Source of the DNA: Limnoperna fortunei
Lineage: Eukaryota > Mollusca > Bivalvia > Mytilida > Modiolidae
Length of the DNA: 64,000 nucleotides
Assembly: GCA_944474755.1 (NCBI GenBank)
Contig: OX104125.1
Location: 43,601,899 to 43,665,898 of the forward strand
Reading direction: 5' to 3'
The notes under the pieces were generated by a model. That model saw only the letters and a list, made by a program, of their open reading frames with translations, was not told the origin of the DNA and did no database searches. Position numbers and translations under genes: made by a program. Below are positions 56,690-64,000 of the stretch, in pieces; position 1 is the first letter of the stretch; each line of letters begins with the position of its first letter.

Positions 56690-59600
56690 AGATTTTTAAT
56701 CGTATCTAGGCAACAAGAAAAGATGGAATTCTAATAATAAATTTATTTGGCATAATTAAAATAAAATTTTACAGTATAACTGTTTTTGTAAGTGGCTATG
56801 TTTATTAAACATCAATATTTTCAGAATAACAGTAATATATTGTCTGCTATCGACCATTCGCGGAGACAGGAACAGTCCGGATCGTTGGATTAAGATGTTC
56901 CTTGTCATTGAAACAGTGTTTATCAATACTTCTGCGTAGACATATCCTAGATGCTTCATTTCATATTTAATTTAGTGTATAAATTCAATTGTACTTCCGT
57001 GAAATTTCGCATCGTTAAAATTGTGAAAAATGTATTAATTTGAAAACTAGGGCCAAAACCAAAAAAGAATGTCTACAAGAAGCATAGTGCATATTATGTG
57101 GCCTGTAAAAGGTGTGACCATGTATTAGTTCCGTACGTCGGAAAATGAATAATAAAGGCCGACCAATCGAAAATAACGTAACGTATCAATGAAAGATGGG
57201 AATTAATTGAACGCTATATCAAAAACAACACTAAATCTGTTATAAAAGTTCCCGCACACTTAGATGGACAATGAGAAGAGAAACCTTATACAACTAAATT
57301 TTAAAACTTGACACAATAATGACAAAATGACCCCAAAATGTCCACATAGATTTATCATAAAGGTTTCAGATGTAAAACATTAGTATACACAGGTGCAATC
57401 TATCCCGTCCACCTTGAACATAATATCAAGTTAAATATATATATAAAAGAAAAACATTTATTTTTTCACAGGTGTTAATCCAAATCCGATGAATAAGATA
57501 TGAAATTTAAGTCAATACTAAACTACTAAGATATCTTCTCATTTTCACTCAATTACGTTAGCATTGGATGTTCTATGTAAATACGGTTCTCCACAGGTAA
57601 TATACAATTACGGTTGCACTCGATTTTCAATATGGGATGGAAAAGGTTCGAAATATATCTCATCATCCCGAAAACAAAACAGCGTTAAATTACAGTTCAC
57701 CTTCTATAATTCCAATATTCATTCTTACGGAATTTTTTATTGGTCGATCGTTATCGTTCATTTTTCGATGAACGGATCTAGTGTGTTAATACGTGTTGCG
57801 GGTTTACCGACACGTACAGCGGAAATGTCGTCTCCAGTAAAAAGCAGCTCATACTCTGTTTATTTTTAATTTGTATAAATGCATAATATATGTATGTACA
57901 TGTGCAACATAAATGAAGAAAAAATGTCATATAAAGTTTAGAAATGTATGTAAATACTGCCATGTTGTCCACATTCAAATCACAAAGCAAACTGCTACAA
58001 ATAGAATAATACAGTCTAAAACACACCATTTATTCAATGAAATAAATATAATTAGTTGCTTCTATAACTAGCATTTTCAAAATTTTGGACAGAACACGGG
58101 ACGGTGGTATTGCCTTCAACTTTGACTCGGTTCGGTCAATATCACTGTTTCAGGCAATACCACGCTGCCTTGTGCAGTCAAGATATAATGACAATGCCGT
58201 CTACATAAGAAACTATTTTAACTGTTTCATGACAGAAGCACAATTACAGACTCATTTACAAAACATACAACGTCTTGTGTGAAATTAGATCTAAAATGTG
58301 TAAGAATTCACAGCAAAGGTAAAATATTTAACCCTGTTACGGAGGTGGCTCCAATTAACACCCCAAAATCGTTCCGCGACAAAAGCGAGTTGTAGTATAC
58401 ATCGCTAAATCGTTCAACATATTAAATACAACAAACAAAACTTGGAGAAAAGAATTAAGAGAATTAAGTTTCAGTTCTAATAATGAATGGGCCGAGGGCA
58501 AAAACACAGCAGGTTTTACAATAATTTAACATGGTCTTTGTCCGCGATTTCGGCTGTTAAATATATCTATTGTTGGCCGATCATAGATTTGACACATTAA
58601 CCGGATGAGTCAAACGGAGCTCTTTAGTCAATAGAGGTAAAATAATGAATCACACCCAAAGTCTCGGTTTGTACAAAGGTATATTCATTCCGCTTTGCAG
58701 CAATCAATTCGATTGATGATTGTTAATTTATAAAGTTTGACTTTGATGTATATAACATAATTAAACTTGTGTTATAACAACTGAAAAGTTGACACAAACT
58801 TCGGATATTATAAATAAAAATATCAAAAGACACAAGTACCAAGGTTACAAAATTTTGGACGCCAGGCGAGAGCTTTGTCATATCAAGACTCATCATTACG
58901 AATAACAAAACTTATGGTTTGATATGCAGCCGCGTAGCAGCCTATACTCGATTACGTGGCTGATTCCGCATGATTTTGACCAAAAAAAAATGCAATCTAT
59001 CACTGCAATCAATAAAACCAAATAAAGCACACTAAAACTCTCCAAAATGTTCCGGGGGATTCCTGGACCCCGCCCCCTAGTTAAGTTGGTAATCCACAAT
59101 GTCACTAGTCAAGCTACACTCCTGGTTTGAACTGAATATACATATATTATTGTTTTCTACGATGTTAATGGAGCGGTTAAAAAGCCGGGTTGCACTTATA
59201 GTTGCTTCCATTCTCCTAAGCAGAGTTCTTATTCCCTACGTTCCTTACTCCGCAACAATCCGCTAAGTAAATCGGCCTTCGTGTGTTTCAGGTTGAACAC
59301 ATTATTTTATGCCAAGAATGTTGCGCAACACGCCCTTTAACCGCAAGATAAGTTCGTAACAAAATTAACGAATTAAGACAAAGCTTTGCAATATACTTAT
59401 TTTAAATTTGCACAAATGTTATATGAAGAACAAACCCCTGGTTATTTTTTTTTAATTTATCATGAGCATGAATTTGCAATGAGGTGCTTAAAAGGTAATT
59501 GAGTCAAAACCCATTTGGGTAAATTGATTTACTGTAAAATATAAAAATAGAATAAACAATAAATCAGTAAAACATTAGTTTACTTTGTAGCAAATAAGTA

Positions 59601-61630
59601 ATAACTGTTAGATTTATTTTTAATTTATTCGTTATAATAATAGACAATAAACACAAAATCTAAACTAACGAAATAAAGTCGCTAGTTATGACATTTTGCT
59701 TACAAAGCTCTTTAAAAAAATATATGTAAAATACAATCAAATTAAATAAACAATAAATACATACAATAATTATATGTTTACTATGAATAAAATTTGTAAA
59801 AATGTTAACATTTAAATTGGTATTATAATGAACAAGTACTTATAAACAAATTAAGAGGAGAATGAACCGACTTAAAAAAATATTTACCGGAAGTGAGGGT
59901 AAAAATCGGGCAATGTCCCATAGTTCTTTATCTGTGGATTTCACACTTAAAAATTCAATGCCATAAGGTCGATTTTCGGCACTGTCAACATATCTTTAAT
60001 TTCGACTTAACCGTGTCCATTCTATAGTATTTATACTGATAAGTTCATAGTTTTATAATTTTAAACGTTGAAAAAATTGCAAAATATTGTTTTCTCAAAT
60101 GATTGTATACTAATGTCCCAGGGTGTGATTGGAACAAAATTATTTAATAGCTGGATTTTATTTTAGACATGGTTAATTTCAATCTAATAATAAATAATTA
60201 ACCCTTAGTGCTACTCAGTAGCCCTGCATATTTGACCTTTTAAAATTCCAATTCAAAAATACATGCGATCTGCAAATGAAAAACAGGATTTTCAACAACA
60301 AACGGCTTCGCCTAAGGGTTGTATCTGTAAATATATTCTCTTCCTCCACCATCCGACACGTAAACACGCATAATGTATAGTGTAGAAAATTACCCCCCCC
60401 CCCCCCCCCAAAAAAAAAGAGTAGTCACAAGTCAATAATATACAGTATAAATTATGTGTCAAAATCAAAATCAGACTATTTTCTAGTTGTCAAATTTAAA
60501 CCATGACATTAATAACTAAAAACCCCAGTGATCTCGTTGTAAAATATGGAAATAGAATTAAAATCGAGAGTAGTTCTTGGTCCCAAACAATAGTAAATAA
60601 TTCAATAATACAAATATTCACAAATCATTCAGCGTGATTGACAACACAAGATTCTCATTCAGGCGTATTTAATAACAGAGATAATCTGAACTTATTAATT
60701 TATATAGACCACCGAGTCTTCAGGTGATTCAAGCTGTAAGGTAAAAAACACGCACCTGTATTATCCACAGGAGGTGACCGAATGCTCTTATAATTTGTTC
60801 GGTATCAATTTTCGGACTTGTCTATCGTTTACAAAAACGCAAATTTTCATGTACATTAGGTCTAAGTCTCAATACAAATAGTCTATCATCGTGTAGAATT
60901 AAAGTTATTATCTTGTCCAAAATTCGCCTTATCGCATGTCAAATCTAACACTTAGCCCTGGGCCCGACAATTCGTATCAAAATACAATTCGACGTATCAT
61001 TTTTATACCATCTTTTCAAAAGAGCAGATTATGTCTTTTCTATAAAACACCTCCGAATGACAGCTTCCGAAGATATTTCCTCAACGGGATGTCGAACAAT
61101 GTACGCTAAAGACATTATGAGAATTTTTCTCATAAATCATTCTCTCTTCGCACTTAAGATGGCAGTTAATAGTTGAATATTACTTCAATCTTTGATTTAA
61201 TTAGCAGATTTACATTTTATAGCGGATACGATTTCACCCCAGTTTATAAATGACACTTTATTGAATACTTTGTGTTTTGAAATTTGTTACATAAAATCTG
61301 ACATTTATGAGGAAGTCATTATGTTTACTATTGTTAAGAGTGATTACCGAAAAAACATTAAAATTATCATGCTTGTAAACACAATTAGAATCCCGATAAA
61401 GTTTTGTTGAGTAACTTCGTGTAATTAACAGAAGCAAATGGATATTGTTTGGACATTTTAAAAACATTAATTTTTAAATGATTCTTAAAAAATAAAATGA
61501 TTGTTATATAATAATGTTCGTGCTTTGTGAGCTTTATTTTGCTAGTTGCAATTTTTAGAAATCTTTGGGCTAGTTTTCATAAATAGCCTTATTATTTTCA
61601 TCATTTAAAAACTTGTTACACGTCCCGATG
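56690..61630. other. no gene; minor repeats only
   Basis: A mostly unique AT-rich stretch. I note a small hairpin at 58103-58167 (GTGGTATTGCCT / AGGCAATACCAC), a repeat-like scrap at 58915-59100 containing CCGGGGGATTCCTGGACCCC, and C-run/A-run low complexity at 60391-60418. Open frames up to about 100 codons (e.g. 57564-57869) have no domain or splice support. Confidence 0.4.
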
Positions 61631-61640
61631 GTTGTCGTTA

Positions 61641-62698
61641 TATATATCTTTATTTCTGATAAACCTTTGTTGGTACAATGGTATACAGGCATAAATAAAT
61701 AACAACAAAAATTAACAACTATGTACACTATTTACAGCAAATAACAACAGGACTTAGCCGAGAAAACATACATTTTTGTTTATTTCCCTAATGAATGAAC
61801 ACAATTTTCGTAGTTTAGACTTTTTTTTGTTGTAGTCATAATTTCTTTAAATTTTATAACATTAACATTTTAAAGATATTTTTTGTCAATGCATGACATT
61901 CTTTTTTCAGAGAAAAATGTACATTTTAACAAATAATGGGATTCGTCTCCAAGATCATTTGAATTACAAAGGTTGCATGTTCTAGCCTTTCGCTGAATAT
62001 TATTCCGCCGTCCAGATTCGGCAATCTGTGGTTTAAAGATCTAAATTTGCAAAAAGTAAATAAATCTCTGTCATCTAATACATGTATGTCAAAATAACGC
62101 TCAAAACTTAAGGATTCTTTAAATAATCGATAATTTAGAGTTTTAGGAGTATTTTGAGTACTTGCAAACCAGGTTTGTTTAAATTGATCTTGGAGACAAT
62201 TTTTTACTACTATCTTAAGCCATGTAATATTTAAAAAAGACTGGTCTCTAAAAATGAATGACAAGCCACATTCATTAAAAATTGTTTCTATATGATTTAA
62301 CCACGGAGAACTAAAGTTAGAACTATTTGATAAATTCAGCAATAATTTATATGAAACTGCAGAGAGTTTAGAATCTTTTCCGATTAATGTACGTGCCCCA
62401 AAATAAAATCATTCGTAGTTTGATATCGAGTTCTATTGGAAAACGACCAAGTTCGCCATAAACCATACACCTTGGCGTAGAAGATTTAAGGCGGAGAATA
62501 AGTTTACAAAATTTCAGATGAACCTTTTCAACAATATCATTATTTCCAAAGCCCCAAATTTCGCACCCATATAGAAGTATTGGTTTTACTAATTTATCAA
62601 AAAGGTCTAACTGGCAGCTAATGGATAAATTATGTGCTCTCCCTTTTCTAATGACTTCATACATGGCTTTCGTGGCTTTTTCTGATAAATGTTTCGTT
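61641..62698 (-). pseudogene. LINE (non-LTR retrotransposon) 3' end, frameshifted
   Basis: On the minus strand, 62664 to about 62398 encodes the region after the reverse-transcriptase core, with LFDKLVKPILLYGCEIWGFG and LKFCKLILRLKSSTPRC. A one-base shift in the GGGG run near 62397-62400 moves the frame, which continues as IGKDSKLSAVSYKLL ... WLNHIETIFNECGLSFIF to about 62010. A second shift there leads into a C-x2-C-x9-H-x4-C zinc knuckle (61921-61977) and a stop at 61870. A 3' UTR of about 230 bp ends with GAAATAAAG and a TA-rich tail. The 5' side stops at an in-frame TGA near 62695, and no endonuclease or catalytic RT motif is present. It is a dead, 5'-truncated copy, perhaps CR1-like, though the clade is not certain. 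Confidence 0.88.
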
Positions 62699-63027
62699 CA
62701 AGTGCTTTGAATTTATTTATCTTTAGATTGTTTTGTATGGTCTTTTTCTGCTGTGTGTTTTACTGATCTGTGTAGTTAACATATCTGTTATATTGAGTTA
62801 GTTGTCAATTTTGTTTGAAAAGATTGCATTTACATTGGGCATGTAAAAATGGCTTTAAAAATCACTTTATTAAATTGTGGGTTCCTGTCTCTTTAGACAG
62901 AACCAGATATAGAGATTTTGATATAAATATAATTTTCGCTCCGACAAGATTTCAAAACAAATAATGCTACTTACTAGTTGTTACTTAGGAATTTCAAGTT
63001 AAAAAATAAATTGCAATTATTAGGAAG

Positions 63028-63148
<121 letters not shown>

Positions 63149-63149
63149 A

Positions 63150-64000
63150 CACATCAGTTACTTTCAAATTGATATATAATGTTAGTAATCTAATATAAAT
63201 GCTGTCATTTTTAACATTTTGTGGGATTTTTTCTATCAATGTGTTAAAACTAAACAAGGAAGTTTTATTTCGAAAGCTGAAAACTATCTTTACAGGTAAA
63301 GTATTTCACAAATTCAATTAATAAATATATTAACACGTGTAACAACAAATATATAATCTATAAATAAATAAGCTGTAATTTGTTCGTTTATATTAATATA
63401 TCTTATAAAATTATCTACCATAACTAAATATTTTTCAGCGCAATGAAAACGTTAACTTTTTTTTTAACACGAGAACAGTTTGTTTCACAATTTTTTCTAT
63501 GAAAATTGATATAATGTTTCCCACGGATAGTCAACTTTTTAAAATACATATAGATATATCATTTTTCTCAATTTATCATTGGCAAATTAAACAAATAAAG
63601 ATTAGGGGGTTCTTTAATAGAAAGTTTTTATATAATTATAGTATGTTAAAAATCTGCGTATTTTCCTGTCAAGATTGGAAAATGATAATCTACAAAATTG
63701 TCGGGATATTGTGATTTTACACCTTCCAACACCCCCTATCTAACAATCTTAAAGAATTTAATATCATCCTCGTCGGATAAAAATTAACTATTTACCACAC
63801 TATCCGCCCAGTGGCGGGGTAATCGGTATAAGATTTGTAACAATTGCGGTCTAAACAAGGCTTTATTCCGAGCGCAACGATATTATCGATTCAATGGGCG
63901 GTTTATAACAGACGCCCAGGTTCTACCCTCTTGCTGTTTTTGAAACACATTCATTGACTTGAGGCAGTGAGTCTTATGTCATCGCAAAGGGAGCTTCATT
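63150..64000. other. no gene seen
   Basis: AT-rich sequence to the window end, with slightly higher GC after 63780. No exon was recognised. Confidence 0.45.

Noticed and set aside
57564..57869. 101-codon + frame
   Set aside because: Ordinary chance length in 64 kb; Ser/Tyr/Ile-rich, without a domain or splice support.

Overview
The window is AT-rich animal nuclear DNA, most likely from a bivalve mollusc. The evidence is split genes with GT-AG introns, AATAAA poly(A) signals, about sixteen copies of one tRNA-derived SINE with an (AAAC)n tail, and several dispersed repeat types that I associate with bivalve genomes. I cannot name the species. Nothing looks bacterial or viral.

Only two protein-coding genes can be supported, both on the + strand. 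At the left edge lie the last two coding exons of a TACC-family (transforming acidic coiled-coil) gene at 162-282 and 3670-3729. The 3.4 kb intron between them is full of repeats, and the probable 3' UTR carries a 70-bp minisatellite and ends near an AATAAA at 5134. In the middle is a complete Sp6-9 class (Sp8/Sp9-like) zinc-finger transcription factor. A tiny first coding exon (25034-25057, encoding MMATTILG) is joined in phase across a 7.7 kb intron to a 1.2 kb terminal exon (32746-33933). Together they encode about 403 residues with the SP box, the Buttonhead box and three C2H2 fingers. A minisatellite of 50 bp x about 18 starts 257 bp downstream of its stop codon.

The rest is gene-poor and repeat-rich. 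Layout: 5.2-7.3 kb dispersed repeats and a palindrome-cored repeat element; 7.8-8.95 kb a fold-back element and a 130-bp tandem array; 9.5-15.4 kb microsatellite, SINEs and several terminal-inverted-repeat (TIR) elements; 16.9-19.0 kb a 2.1 kb satellite of 32-bp units; 19-25 kb SINEs in otherwise blank DNA; 34-41 kb minisatellite, many SINEs (one inserted inside another) and TIR elements; 41-61 kb sparse SINEs, hairpins and dispersed repeats; 61.6-62.7 kb a broken LINE 3' end; then an (AAAT)n tract.

The most notable mobile-element signal is a set of small non-autonomous TIR elements with unrelated termini flanked by 9-bp target-site duplications: 8339, 10109 (8 of 9 bases), 12451, 12982, 30108 and 41168. 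Two of these (12982 and 30108) share the terminus CATCCTC-CAAGTCA and each has a perfect 9-bp duplication. No transposase gene is visible in the window.
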